Shown here: in pieces, positions 52,566 to 62,791 of the stretch | Layout of the letters: each line of letters begins with the position of its first letter | Position numbering within the stretch: position 1 is the first letter of the stretch | DNA from: Cladosporium sp. IMV 00045 | Taxonomy: Eukaryota; Ascomycota; Dothideomycetes; Cladosporiales; Cladosporiaceae | NCBI GenBank assembly: GCA_001931905.2 | Contig: MSJI02000624.1 | Location: 1 to 64,000, forward strand | Direction of reading: 5' to 3' | Length of the DNA stretch: 64,000 nt | Translations under genes and position numbers: made by a program | Notes under the pieces: generated by a model | Told to the model about the DNA's origin: nothing | The model's database searches: none | The model's input: the letters and a program-made list of their open reading frames with translations, nothing else

Positions 52566-53510
52566 ATGGCTTCTCAAAATTCATCTAGCACAGTAAATTA
52601 CCCACTGGACCTGACCGATGTGCCCTACTCCGACGAATCCAACCTCAACACCCTCTCCCTCCACCTCCCTCGAGCTCCCACGCCCAACGACCCCAACCGC
52701 CTATTCATAATCTACATCCACGGCGGCGCCTGGCGCGACCCCCTCATCGACTCCTCCTCCATCTCCCAAACCCAACACCATCTCCTCCAAAACGCCACCC
52801 CCAACCTCCAAACCTCCATCTCCGGCATCGCCACCCTCAACTACCGCCTATCCCCCTACCCCTCCCACCCCACCCACCCCAGCAGCCCACACGACCCCTC
52901 CCGCACCGCCTCGCACCCAGACCACATCACCGACGTGCTGCGCGCCATCCTCCACCTGCAAGAGACGTACGCCTTCGGCCCCCGCTACGTTCTCGTCGGC
53001 CACTCGTGCGGCGCCACTCTGGCGCTGCAAGTCGCCATGAAACGCTACTGGGGCGCGCAGTACGAGAGCACCTTCGCGCTGGAATTAAACGTCGAGCCAC
53101 CGGTGGCGATCGTGGCCGTTGAAGGTATCTACGACATTCCCGCCCTTGTGGAGCAGAATGCCGCGCAGCCGGCTTATCGCGATTTGGTCGTGAATGCTTT
53201 TGGGAGTGACAGAGGGGCTTGGGAGGGTGCGAGCCCGGTTCGTGGGGTTTATGGGGAGAGTTGGCCGGAGGGGAGGTTGGCTTTTGTGGTGCATTCGGAG
53301 GCGGATGAGTTGGTGGGGATGGAGCAGGCGGAGGCTATGTGGGGGGTTCTGTCGGGAGGGGATTTTGGGGATGATGAGGGCCATGTGCGGAGGAGGAGGT
53401 TTGTCAAGTTGCAGGGTTTGAAGCATGATGAGGTTTGGGAGGATGGTAGGGAGTTGGCGAAGGTTATCGCTGAGACGGTCGAGGAGCTTGTGGCTATGGG
53501 GTTACATTGA
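52566..53510 (+). CDS. BNA7: kynurenine formamidase
   Basis: Alpha/beta hydrolase that hydrolyses N-formylkynurenine to kynurenine, the second step of tryptophan breakdown and NAD synthesis. 314 aa, single exon. The oxyanion/HGG signature is YIHGGAWRDP, the nucleophile elbow is GHSCGATLALQ, the acidic triad residue is likely in VHSEADELVG, and the catalytic His is in LKHDEVWED. The HGGAWRDP form is characteristic of fungal Bna7 rather than general esterases. The codon choice changes from C-rich in the first half to G/T-rich in the second, but the frame is intact. Convergent with the chromo-motif gene. Confidence 0.9.
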   Translation: MASQNSSSTVNYPLDLTDVPYSDESNLNTLSLHLPRAPTPNDPNRLFIIYIHGGAWRDPLIDSSSISQTQHHLLQNATPNLQTSISGIATLNYRLSPYPSHPTHPSSPHDPSRTASHPDHITDVLRAILHLQETYAFGPRYVLVGHSCGATLALQVAMKRYWGAQYESTFALELNVEPPVAIVAVEGIYDIPALVEQNAAQPAYRDLVVNAFGSDRGAWEGASPVRGVYGESWPEGRLAFVVHSEADELVGMEQAEAMWGVLSGGDFGDDEGHVRRRRFVKLQGLKHDEVWEDGRELAKVIAETVEELVAMGLH

Positions 53511-53751
53511 ATTGGTATGAAGTCTTCAGATGGCGAAATGTGTATCTCAATAGGATGTGGCATTTATGTCTCTGAGAAAACTTATGTGATATGCGATCCA
53601 AGCCAATGCCCGTGCCTTTTCTGGACATCGAATGTCTCAAAATCATATCGTGAACTTCCCACCGTGCCCTTTTTCTAACATCGCATATTTCATAATCATA
53701 GCGTGAACTTCCTAGCAGAAACAAAAAAGAGAAGCGATGCAAAAAACAAGA

Positions 53752-56534
53752 TCAATCATCATCCAAACAGATAACAACCCTCTCGCCACGCGGGCAACAA
53801 TCAGCCGCAGCTTCTCGCAGTTCGTCATCATGCCATGTCGGATGAAGTAGCAACTCTGCCAGAGAAGCATACTGGTCCCCGCCCGCTTGACTACACCAGC
53901 TGTCCCACATCAGACCAAAGAAGCTCGCCCAGTGACAATTGCACTGAGAAAGGATGTATTCCACCTCGGCTATGGTTGTTTGGCGCTTGGTGTGTAATGT
54001 GTTGTGGTAGATAATTACGGAAGGATCGCTGGCCGTGTACTCCCCAACAAGTGGGTGGCAGCAGGGCTGTCCTGCGATGCATCCAGGGTGGGTGGAGTTG
54101 CGGGCGATTCTTACTGATTGCAGGTGTCCGCTCATTGATGATTCTCCAACAGTTATGCTCGAATGGACTTGGTCGTCGACGAGGCCATGGAAAGTAGATG
54201 GTTGAATACACTCTACGGTACCTTCCAATGAGAGCCGGATCGAAGAGCGCTCCTTTGGCGGTGGTTGAGAAGCTTTACGTTTCTTGCCCTTGGCCTTTTC
54301 AGATAGAGACATGGGTCTATTATCGAAGCTTGCACGGCCTTGGTGGTTCGGGAAATCTTCAACAGCGGAGGCGACGGAGCATGTTGTTGCGGAACCAGTT
54401 CCTACCCTTGACTTGTCTAAAGGCTCTATTGAAGGGATAGCGACATGCGCATTATGAACGGGTAATATCCGGTCAAGACCTCCGGAAAAGATAATGTCGT
54501 CGTCAGCTCCAGCTGAAAGATCCCGTTTTGGAAAATGAGGCACTTGGTTCCGGTGCGAATCGACCTGACTGCGGTCTGACTCCAAGTCTCGATCATACCG
54601 TGCTTGCTCTGACGTTTCGTCATGGGTACCGTGGCTGTATGTCTTGTCTGAGCGGCCAGTGGTGGGCGGTGTTGGTAAATTGGCCGATGCACCTTCATCC
54701 GAATCATCCGAACAAAGCTGTTTGTTCCTGTTCTTGTCCCGAGATATTCTTCGCAGCTTGCCAGGCTTGGTGGTCTGCAATTGATTGCCATCAAAGATAG
54801 GTGCTGATGATGATGAGTCAAAGCAGGTTACTGAGTGCGTGTCACTTCCGGAAATGGCTTCGCTTGTGAGTAGAAAGCCAGCATCAGTCGACGTAGAGCT
54901 GATCGATCTTTGTCTGTATTCATCATGGGTATTGTCAACTCCGGACGTTCCGTTTGGTGTGCTGATAAGGTCGCCATGGTTTTCGACATCATCTGGTTCG
55001 AAAGAATCGTCGATGATTTCGAGGTCATCAACATCAGTATCACCATCAAAAGAGGCATCGTTGTATTCGTCGAAGTCATCGTCGCTCTCTGAGTCACTGT
55101 ACTCGTCATCAAACTCATGGGCATCCCCATTGAACAAATCAATCTCATCATCAGGATCTTCGAGGTCATTCTGAGACCCGATGGGTTCTTCTTGGCTGTT
55201 GCTGCGCATGGAAGCCGGACGACAGCGATGCCGACGGTGCCGTGAAGATCGTTGGTCTGATCCGATTATTAGATAACAGTGCCAATAGACTGGATGCAAA
55301 AAAACGAATGACATGTTCGGATAAGGCACATACCTTTAAAACCCAAGCCAGTGTAGTGCTCGCACCTATGTCTGCCCTGGATGGCGCAGTTCGTACAAGC
55401 ACCTTCAAACCAGGATGTCTGGGTGAGGCCAGAGCGTACACACTCGGCAAAAGGGACGACTAGGCCCTCTTCGCCTGTACACCTTGAGCAGCAATCATGC
55501 TCATTCTGTATACTGACAGCTTGGAAGATGAGAGCATTGCGTCTACTTCCCGAGAAGTAGTACATCTTGCCAGAGTGTATATAGTCTTTCCTCCATCGAA
55601 GAGGGCGTATTTGTGGACTGACGAGAAGGGCGAGCCATGATTTCCTTGTTTGGCGGGCTTGCAGTTTACCGCCCAAAAGCTCTTTTTGGATCGTGAAGAT
55701 GGCCGGGTAAAGATCGAGAGATCTGTGCGGTTTAATCTCAGGCCAGTGTAAAGCAACGTGTCGCTGCGCTGCGGCATAGTCCGCCTCGCTCTGTGGAAGA
55801 ACTTGACCGCTTGAGAAATCGGACTCCGAAATGGTAAGTATCCGCCTTTTCCTTACTTGTTCAACACGACACCTCCTCCTATCTGTCTGATCCGCCTCGA
55901 ATGCGGCGACCTTGACTCCTTCAGATGAGTCGATATTCTTCGCTGGCTCCCAAGTGTCCTTCCATTGCACTCTGCACTCCTTCACACCGTTGTGGATCCT
56001 TTCTTCCAGTGTCTCAACAACCTCCCAGAACTTTCCTTGCACCGCTACGCAGCATCTTCCCTCATTACCTTCGAACACGCTGTCGGAAGCTACCCAAGAT
56101 GGCTCCCATCGAATGCGATACTTATTCTCACCTTGGCGCAGCTGTTTTCTGACGATCCGGGCGATGGTGAAAACGAGCATCGTATCCAGCTCGTTGGTCT
56201 GCGCTGTCGTTCGAGTCTTCTCATGTCGAATGGGCGCAGACTCTGGTGCATAAGGTCTCGTTGCCAAATCCGTAGCTTGCGGTACGGCGGTATGGGAAGG
56301 TTGACGAGCGACACTCGGGGCGTGTGTGGGGGATGAAGAGTCACTCAAAGATGCCCCTGCTTTGGGAGTATTCCTTGATGTCATGTCAGGTACGCGGCTG
56401 ATCTTAGTTCCCCTATACTGTGTGATGATTTCAAGTGACTTAGATGATATGACTGATGGTGGTTCGACCAAGCTCCTATTGATCTCGTCTCCCTTCCCTG
56501 GTACTGAAAACCCAGGCTCCTCTGTCGTGTCCAT
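53752..56534 (-). CDS. protein with two chromo-like motifs and acidic C-terminal region
   Basis: Two exons, 56534-55334 and 55256-53752 (GTATGT...TCAG, phase 1), 901 aa. I do not recognise the gene. Residues 118-160 (FTIARIVRKQLRQGENKYRI, RWEPSWV) and 168-202 (FWEVVETLEERIHNG, CRVQWKDTWEPAKNI) both follow the chromodomain pattern: aromatic-xxV/I-ExI, a central strand VxW and a closing TWEP. A Cys/His cluster ends exon 1 (CCSRCTGEEG; CTNCAIQGRHRCEHY). The second exon opens with an Arg/His patch and a very acidic Asp/Glu/Ser segment; Cys and Trp residues recur near the C-terminus. Histone-tail reading is an inference. A 5' exon may extend it to 56918. Confidence 0.75.
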
Positions 56535-56656
56535 TAGCAGTGTTCATATTTTACTACCAACGCAACAAGCAGTCTTTACCTCTGGATCGGAAGGGGAGCT
56601 GATGATCTCGTGGTGATGCAGGATCAACTCCAACAGCCAAACGAGCCGCTACTTAC

Positions 56657-56918
56657 TCAGCGTTAAAGCACAAACACCGGACATTCTAGGGGACGTACTC
56701 AGCTTATTTCTTAACTCATCGTCGAGCTTTTCATCCTCTGCGGCACGTTTGGCCTGTTCGCGGGCTCTGATATCTGCTGCACGCGCCGCACAAGCTGCGA
56801 AGCGTACTTCCCACCGCCGAGGGTCTCGTAGTTCGGGATCAGCAGTGACCTCACGCGCCCTGAGCCAGATGAGAGAATCTTCGGCACGCTGAGGAAGACT
56901 TTCGGAAGGCAGGGACAT
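56657..56918 (-). CDS. possible 5' exon of the chromo-motif gene
   Basis: A leftward frame starts MSLPSESLPQRAED at 56918 and reads as a charged helix (WEVRFAACAARAADIRAREQ). A consensus donor GTAAGT follows at 56656, and an acceptor CGACAG ending at 56522 joins it in frame with the chromo-motif coding region at 56521. Composition and splice signals favour coding, but the one-in-three chance of frame agreement keeps this tentative. Confidence 0.4.
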
Positions 56919-58243
56919 GAGGGCTCCGAGAAGACGGATTCTGATACACCAGCTAGCAAATTCAATATCCAGTCATGGCAAAGATAGGGGAATAGAGAGA
57001 TTGAATCGACTTGAAGTAACAAGAAGCCACGAAACTGACCGCATTTGTCTCGTGGTCCCATGCGCGATTCGATACGCGTAAGAACAAAGAACGGACAGAC
57101 CACGGGTGACCCTGTGTAATCGCCCGAGATCAAAGATCCCTGACTCAAAGATGAGGGCGCAGCAACGCCATCGTGTTCGCCAGGTGCCGGCAGGCGGACA
57201 AGGTCATTGGGTTCCTGCAGTCCAGGTACTATCTTGCCACAAAATGCCGGTGGTGTGCTTCTGCCAAGTATGGAGGAAAAATCTGGTCCTCACCACTCGA
57301 TCACCTTGTGACTTGAAGAAGATGCCTACCCGCAATGGTGCAAATGGCGAGGCCGTTTCTCTTTGAACGCAGTGGGAGACCGCAAACGGACATACCCATT
57401 CATTATAGATCGCGAGCCTTGATAATTGTCAATCCCTGGAGCCCTTGCAAGGTGCTTCACTCGCTTGATAATTGTGGTTATGTGTCTGGCTGAAATGTGA
57501 TTCCACGGTCGTAACCGGAAACCGACAGACTGTCAGTGCAAGACAGGGTACAAGGAACGCCTATCATGCGGCCGTGGCTGCAGCTCAAGGAACTCTCCAG
57601 GTAAACCATGACTTGACTCAAAGCAAAAGCTCGCTTCTGACGATGCCACCTGTCTGTCCCTTCTTTCTTGCGTCTTCTGCTGGATAGTCTCCATCGCCAG
57701 TCACGTCTCTAGAACTGTAGGCTGTCATCGATTTCAAGCTTCAAGCAAAGGCAGTATCAGACCAGAAGCAATGCTCGAATCGTCCAGAATATGACCTCTC
57801 GTTTTTGACAGCGAGGACGGCAGGAAACCCCCGTCACCGCCCAGCGGCTAATCCAGCCTGGAAGTCTGGTGCCCAATAGGAATATGACCGATCATATTGA
57901 TGCGTTACAGAGTTGCAGCGTATATGTAGAATCATGCAACCGGCTCTTTCTTGACGCGACAGAGAAATCAGTGTCGAGGGCAAAGACAGCACGGTGGCCG
58001 ATCCAGCACGTCGTGGTGCTCCAACAGTGGAAGGCGGCTATTCGTAGATTGTGCCTGCAATCGGCGTTCTTGTACGCAAGGATGGGTAGGACGGTTTTCG
58101 TGTACCTTCTCTTTCTCTGCTCTGGTGAACTTACCAGTAATTTCCATGTTGAGATTGCCTTTGGTTGTTGTGTTGGCTCACGTTCCTGAAGTCTTCAACT
58201 TCTCGACTTTCAAGTGATCCGTTCCACCCCACTTCTGTCCGAC
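56919..58243. other. intergenic region without a supported gene
   Basis: 1.3 kb between the chromo-motif gene (leftward) and the protein at 58244 (rightward), so it contains both promoters. Frames at 57106-57366, 57472-57687 and 57869-58189 have Cys- or Ser-rich translations without domains. No repeat or RNA gene seen. Confidence 0.45.
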
Positions 58244-59518
58244 ATGGCCAAGTCCAAATCATCACCCAAGGAGTCGCGCTCGAAAACCCCGTCAAAACCA
58301 CCATCCGATGAAGGACCACACAAGAGCCATGAGTCCGCAAGCTTCAGCAAGCGAAAGGCGGACTTCAGGGCAGTGGACACTCAAACACAAAGCAAAAGAC
58401 TCGCCGTAGGCAAAGAAAGAGGCAGGCCAATTGAGGCAACCCTGGATGAAGCCACATTCAAAAAGCAATTCGCCGCCGATTTCTACAATGTGCCTATAAA
58501 GAAAGAGCCGATCGATACTGCCCTTGAGTCGCCGCCAACGCCAGCCGTGTCTCAATTTCTGCCAAACACCTCCAGCCAGGTGCCTTCTGTTTCTCGCAGT
58601 TCTGCCACGCCTCGTGATGGCAAAAGCGATCAGTTCACGGACTCCGCCCGAAAGGACTTCAGCCCAGAAGAAGTTCTCGTGTCAATAGTCTTCCGACAAC
58701 CATTTGTTGAACAGCTAGCGAAGGTCGGCATTGAGCACTTCATCCAGGAGGGGGGCCCTTGCAATGATTTCGGCATCAACCGCGTTCAGGACTTCATCGC
58801 ACGACTCGATAGCACTGGTATTCATGATGACCTCAGGATACGCGTTGTTGGTCTGCTCCAGCAGAATCTTCGAAGTACCTGCAATACTCTGCGTGCTCGC
58901 ATTGGGGATATCGGAAGATTGAGTCCTGACAAGAACCCCAAGCCCCCATTTGAAGCGGAGTATTCAAAGGAAAGCACCAGCGTTGAAAACCATAGTTGCT
59001 CCATCAATGGAGCCAAAGATGTTGGCAGCCACCGGACAAAGCTGACTTCCTCCCTCGTGCCAGCCATCAAACAGCCATCTGGTTCGCAGAGCGTCGTTCA
59101 GCAGTATGGAACAGCGTCGATGAAGGGTGCTTTCGACATTTTGGCCCGGTGTGTTATCGATGCTTGTTCTCTTGCTCCTAGAGACGACGATGACCCTGTC
59201 ATGATTCGTCAATATGCGCACAAGGCCTGGCGCAAGGTCAGCTATCTCCAGAAAAGCGACTGGCAAAACTTGTTCGATCGCCGCTATGATTCTGAAACAA
59301 ACATCTTTTCAAGAGGCCAGGATGTTCTGCGAGCTCATCGGCTTCTTGCTCTTGTTGTGCCTGATTTTCATTTGAGGGTCTGGGACACCGGCACTTCGGC
59401 TTCTCGAATATCGAAGAATGCTGAAACAGAGCCCTCGCCAACATTCAAGACTTCATCCCCAAGAAGTAATGTCTTGCATATGCCAATGTTGGGTCTCGAC
59501 TTGAGAGGCCGCGCTTAG
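58244..59518 (+). CDS. unrecognised protein, probably nuclear
   Basis: 424 aa from MAKSKSSPKESRSK; the frame is open ten codons further to 58214. No named domain. The N-terminal 150 residues are Ser/Lys/Pro-rich and disordered. The sequence PIKKEPID contains a sumoylation-type I-K-x-E site. The second half has three helical blocks: EEVLVSIVFRQPFVEQLAKV, VQDFIARLDSTGIHDDLRIR and ILARCVIDACSLAPRDDDDP, the last followed by HKAWRKVSYLQKSDWQNLF. No intron, signal peptide or membrane segment. The next gene lies 219 bases downstream on the same strand. Probably fungal-specific. Confidence 0.65.
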   Translation: MAKSKSSPKESRSKTPSKPPSDEGPHKSHESASFSKRKADFRAVDTQTQSKRLAVGKERGRPIEATLDEATFKKQFAADFYNVPIKKEPIDTALESPPTPAVSQFLPNTSSQVPSVSRSSATPRDGKSDQFTDSARKDFSPEEVLVSIVFRQPFVEQLAKVGIEHFIQEGGPCNDFGINRVQDFIARLDSTGIHDDLRIRVVGLLQQNLRSTCNTLRARIGDIGRLSPDKNPKPPFEAEYSKESTSVENHSCSINGAKDVGSHRTKLTSSLVPAIKQPSGSQSVVQQYGTASMKGAFDILARCVIDACSLAPRDDDDPVMIRQYAHKAWRKVSYLQKSDWQNLFDRRYDSETNIFSRGQDVLRAHRLLALVVPDFHLRVWDTGTSASRISKNAETEPSPTFKTSSPRSNVLHMPMLGLDLRGRA

Positions 59519-59737
59519 AGCCTTCGTCACTTGCGACAGAAGCTTCGTCATCTTGTAAGCTCAGTCGACTGCATAGATCAGAAATCTTCGCATACTGATT
59601 TATCAGACAGGTTAATCTCCCTGCAGATCTTCCCGAAACTGAGGCAAGCCACCTTTTCGGCGGAGACAATCACGGCGCTATTCGTTCCCTTCGTGCATCG
59701 CACGAGGTCTCCCTACACACACAAGCTTTTCCTCAAC

Positions 59738-60346
59738 ATGCCCGACCGAACCACCGGTTCGAAAGTCACTCAAAATGATGTGCATGCCGCTTTCGAGCGT
59801 GCAAACATTCACGGCTACCTCGGCGTAACTCGTCATAACCACAACGTCTTCACAGTCGAGTTTGATGGGCACCGGAATCAGGAGACAGTCCGGATCAGTC
59901 TGCCTACGAGCCTGTCTGTTGTCCCTGGCATGAAGGAGGTTCACGGCGAACATATGCTGCGTAAGCCTCCCAGGGTATTTTCTTGTGACGTGACCCACCT
60001 CCCTGTCGACCCGGACACGATTTTCGACCGCGTTTGCAACTGGTTGATCGGACCGCACTGGAGGCCCGCATATTCGCTTCTCATACAGGAGACTCTTGAT
60101 CGACTAGATGCCAGACTCATCTACGTGCTGCGATTCTCGTTCGACTGTGTCGTGCCAGGAATTGAAAAGTTCTACTTCCCATTGGATGCCGATGAAAGCG
60201 AGGAAAAGATCTGGGGTGTATTTTCTGCCATCCCCATGGACCAAATTTGCATTTTCTGTCACAGAAATTACCAACGGAAGTGGCCTAACGAGTGCCCGTT
60301 CGCCAGGGTGGTAGATGGTAGCTCAGGCGTGCAACCTGGACTTTGA
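59738..60346 (+). CDS. unrecognised protein with C-terminal Cys cluster
   Basis: 202 aa from MPDRTTGSKVTQNDVH; the frame is open to 59531, and the upstream residues resemble untranslated leader. No named domain. A mixed alpha/beta region contains NVFTVEFDGHRNQETVRI and FSCDVTHLPVDPDTIFDRV, then RLIYVLRFSFDCVVPG. The C-terminus has ICIFCHRNYQRKWPNECPF, a CxxC plus a later Cys that might bind one metal ion. Lies 219 bases downstream of another unrecognised gene on the same strand. No sign of membrane insertion. Confidence 0.55.
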   Translation: MPDRTTGSKVTQNDVHAAFERANIHGYLGVTRHNHNVFTVEFDGHRNQETVRISLPTSLSVVPGMKEVHGEHMLRKPPRVFSCDVTHLPVDPDTIFDRVCNWLIGPHWRPAYSLLIQETLDRLDARLIYVLRFSFDCVVPGIEKFYFPLDADESEEKIWGVFSAIPMDQICIFCHRNYQRKWPNECPFARVVDGSSGVQPGL

Positions 60347-60937
60347 TATCAATTCGGGAGCCGTTTCACAATCTGTCCTTAGTATCTACCATCGACAAGG
60401 TGATTTACAATTTTCACTTGCAGGCTTCGTCCTTGTTTTGCGTAACTTCGCGTGGACGCCTGCTTCATGTTATACTCGAATTCATCTCAATGGTACATTC
60501 CTTTCTTCTTTTGTAGGGTGTTCTTTTATTGCAATCAAAGCAAGTCGGTGTACCCTTCAAAAGTGACTGATGATTCTGTTCAACGTCTGTAAATTCAACA
60601 TTCAAGGTGGTAAGCATAAATAAACGACACCACGTAGAAGGCTGAAAGCAATTCTAGCATGCTCCAATATTAAGAGAGGTCTAGCCTTATGTTACCAATA
60701 CAGAGAAGCTAGACCGTTTACCGAGAGAGTATACATGTTCGATCAGTTTGAAGCCTCGGGAATAAAACGATACGCAGCAACTTTGTCTCGCGTCCTCTGG
60801 CTCTGGTGACATCTAACCTCGGCATCTGCGCTCCGCTTGGACAGCTACTAGGTATCACGAATGCTCTCGTACAACAATTTTCCACTTCAACAATCATCAT
60901 TCACTAGAGCTCACCATCTCAAATATTTCTTCACTAG
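60347..60937. other. intergenic before the ACAD11-like gene
   Basis: 591 AT-rich bases. AATAAA-like strings occur near 60616-60622. Short frames have no domain. Nothing else seen. Confidence 0.45.
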
Positions 60938-62137
60938 ATGGCGGGACGTATCAGACAGCCGATCGACATCAAGTCGCTGGAGCAATATTTGGACGCAAAC
61001 GTCCCGGAAATAAAGACTCCACTTGATGTGAAGCAGGTAAAGCTACACCGAACATACCTATATTCAATTCCAAGCATTACAGGACTGACAACAGACTTCC
61101 AGTTCGGCTATGGTCAGAGCAATCCTACGTATCTACTGAAGTCGCCTGACGGAGGCAAATATGTCATGCGAAAAAAGCCTCCAGGAAAGCTGCTTTCCAA
61201 AACCGCACATCAAGTCGACCGCGAATACCGAATCCTTCATGCCCTGGAGAAAACCGACGTGCCAGTACCAAAGACCTACTGTCTCTGTGAAGATGATTCC
61301 GTCGTCGGCACGCCCTTCTACATAATGTCCTTCCTCGACGGCCGTATCTTTGAAGACCCAGCCCTTCCGGACGTCAGCCCTGAACACCGAAGAGAGATGT
61401 GGCACAGCGCCGTCACCACTCTAGCCAAGTTCCACCGTGTGAGTCCGCAAAGTGTTGGTCTCGAGAAGTTCGGCCGACATGGCGGGTTCTACAATCGACA
61501 GCTCAAAACATTTGCCACCATCTCAGAAAGCCAAGCGCAAGCGAGAGATAAAGACACGAACGAGCCTGTCGGCAAGATTCCCCACTACGATGACATGGTG
61601 GAGTTTTTCAAGGATGCTCAGACTCAGCCGAAAGACAGATCGACTTTCGTTCACGGCGACTACAAGATCGACAATGTCGTCTTCCACAAAACCGAGCCGC
61701 GAGTTATCGGTATTCTCGACTGGGAAATGAGCACTATCGGCCACCCGCTCTCGGACCTCACCAACCTAATGATGCCATATACGACCGCCTCTTCCCCACG
61801 CGCCCGTTCCGCAGGTCGTGCAAACCCTGCCTTCGTCGCAGGCGCTACGCCTGGTCTACCCACGCAGGAGGAATGCAAGGCGTGGTACGAGCAAGTCGCC
61901 GGCTGGGAGTATCCATCCAAGGACTTTACCTGGGGCGAAGCTTTCAACATCTACAGAGGCTCGGTGATCATGCAGGGCATCGCGGCGCGGTATGCCCAGC
62001 GCCAGGCGAGTAGTGAGAAGGCAGGCGATTATGCGGCGCAGATGAAGCCTTACGGTGAGCTTGGATGGGAGCTTGTGCAGGATTGTAAGAAGTTGATAAC
62101 GGGAGATTCCGGTGCTGGTGAGAAAGCAAGGTTGTAG
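60938..62137 (+). CDS. aminoglycoside-phosphotransferase-fold kinase, ACAD11 N-terminal-like
   Basis: 399-aa single-exon protein with the APH/choline-kinase fold, most like the kinase half of acyl-CoA dehydrogenase family member 11, which in animals phosphorylates 4-hydroxyacyl-CoAs. Motifs: nucleotide-site KYVMRKKPPGKLL (invariant Lys), the PFYIMSFLDGRIF hinge, Brenner motif FVHGDYKIDNVVFH (catalytic Asp and Asn) and metal-binding GILDWEMSTIGHPLSDL. There is no acyl-CoA dehydrogenase domain, so it is the stand-alone fungal form. The C-terminus ...GEKARL ends in Ala-Arg-Leu, which fits a peroxisomal targeting signal type 1. Fatty-acid or hydroxyacid catabolism in peroxisomes is inferred from that. 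Confidence 0.88.
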   Translation: MAGRIRQPIDIKSLEQYLDANVPEIKTPLDVKQVKLHRTYLYSIPSITGLTTDFQFGYGQSNPTYLLKSPDGGKYVMRKKPPGKLLSKTAHQVDREYRILHALEKTDVPVPKTYCLCEDDSVVGTPFYIMSFLDGRIFEDPALPDVSPEHRREMWHSAVTTLAKFHRVSPQSVGLEKFGRHGGFYNRQLKTFATISESQAQARDKDTNEPVGKIPHYDDMVEFFKDAQTQPKDRSTFVHGDYKIDNVVFHKTEPRVIGILDWEMSTIGHPLSDLTNLMMPYTTASSPRARSAGRANPAFVAGATPGLPTQEECKAWYEQVAGWEYPSKDFTWGEAFNIYRGSVIMQGIAARYAQRQASSEKAGDYAAQMKPYGELGWELVQDCKKLITGDSGAGEKARL

Positions 62138-62333
62138 GCCTTATTGCTGGTAGATACCTTGCCATCTTGAATCAGTCTTGAAGCGAAGAAATTTACATGT
62201 ACTGTCCTACCCTGATATTCCTACCAAGACTCATTCAAGCAATGTGACATGAGTTGTAGATTAAATGCCTTGAATACAATAACGAAACTATTCTCTTTCC
62301 CATCTTACACCTTGCGCCCCATTCCTATACATC

Positions 62334-62719
62334 CTAAAGGTACTTGTTCTTGCCCTCGCTCATCGCCGTGCCAAACGTCCACAGACCGAAACCAGCCAAC
62401 AAGCTCAGACCGATCGGGAGAGTCTTCTGTGTCTTGATCGCGCGCGGGATGCTGCTGCCGGCAAGCACCACGCTGGCGAGGAGCGCGAGCTCGACGCCGT
62501 AGGGCTGCTTCTGCTGGATGCGGTAGCCGCCGAGAGCGTACAGAGCACCGACGGTGCAGCCGGCGGCGACGCTGGGAATGCTGCCGGTGCGGATGTAGCC
62601 CATCGTGCCGCCGCCGGCGGTGAGGGAGGCGAGGAGGTAGGCGGTTTGGAAGAGGGACTGGAAGAGGGGTGTTAGTTGCGTCGCATTGATGGTCGTTGGG
62701 GGGAGAAAGGGCATACCAT
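62334..62719 (-). CDS. TMEM14 family small membrane protein
   Basis: Small mitochondrial- or ER-type membrane protein with four hydrophobic segments, related to TMEM14 (animal TMEM14C assists porphyrin transport). Core motifs are LTAGGGTMGYIRTGSIPS, AAGCTVGALYALGGYRIQ and ALLASVVLAGSSIPRAIKT. Two start models exist. The preferred one uses the ATG at 62719-62717 followed directly by an intron 62716-62658 (GTATGC, CTAAC branch site, CCAG) and yields 108 aa, the family's usual size. The other starts at 62714 without an intron and adds 18 residues unlike the family; both are in frame. The 3' end is convergent with the ACAD11-like gene. Confidence 0.88.
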
Positions 62720-62791
62720 GGTGTCAATTCTTATGTGTCGACCTGGTATTGTTCGAAAGTCGTCGGCTTTTAGTATTGTCGGCTTTGATGT

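Noticed and set aside
53752..56534. chromo-motif gene as a retrotransposon remnant
   Set aside because: Chromo motifs occur in some retroelement integrases, but no integrase, reverse transcriptase or long terminal repeats are visible nearby.
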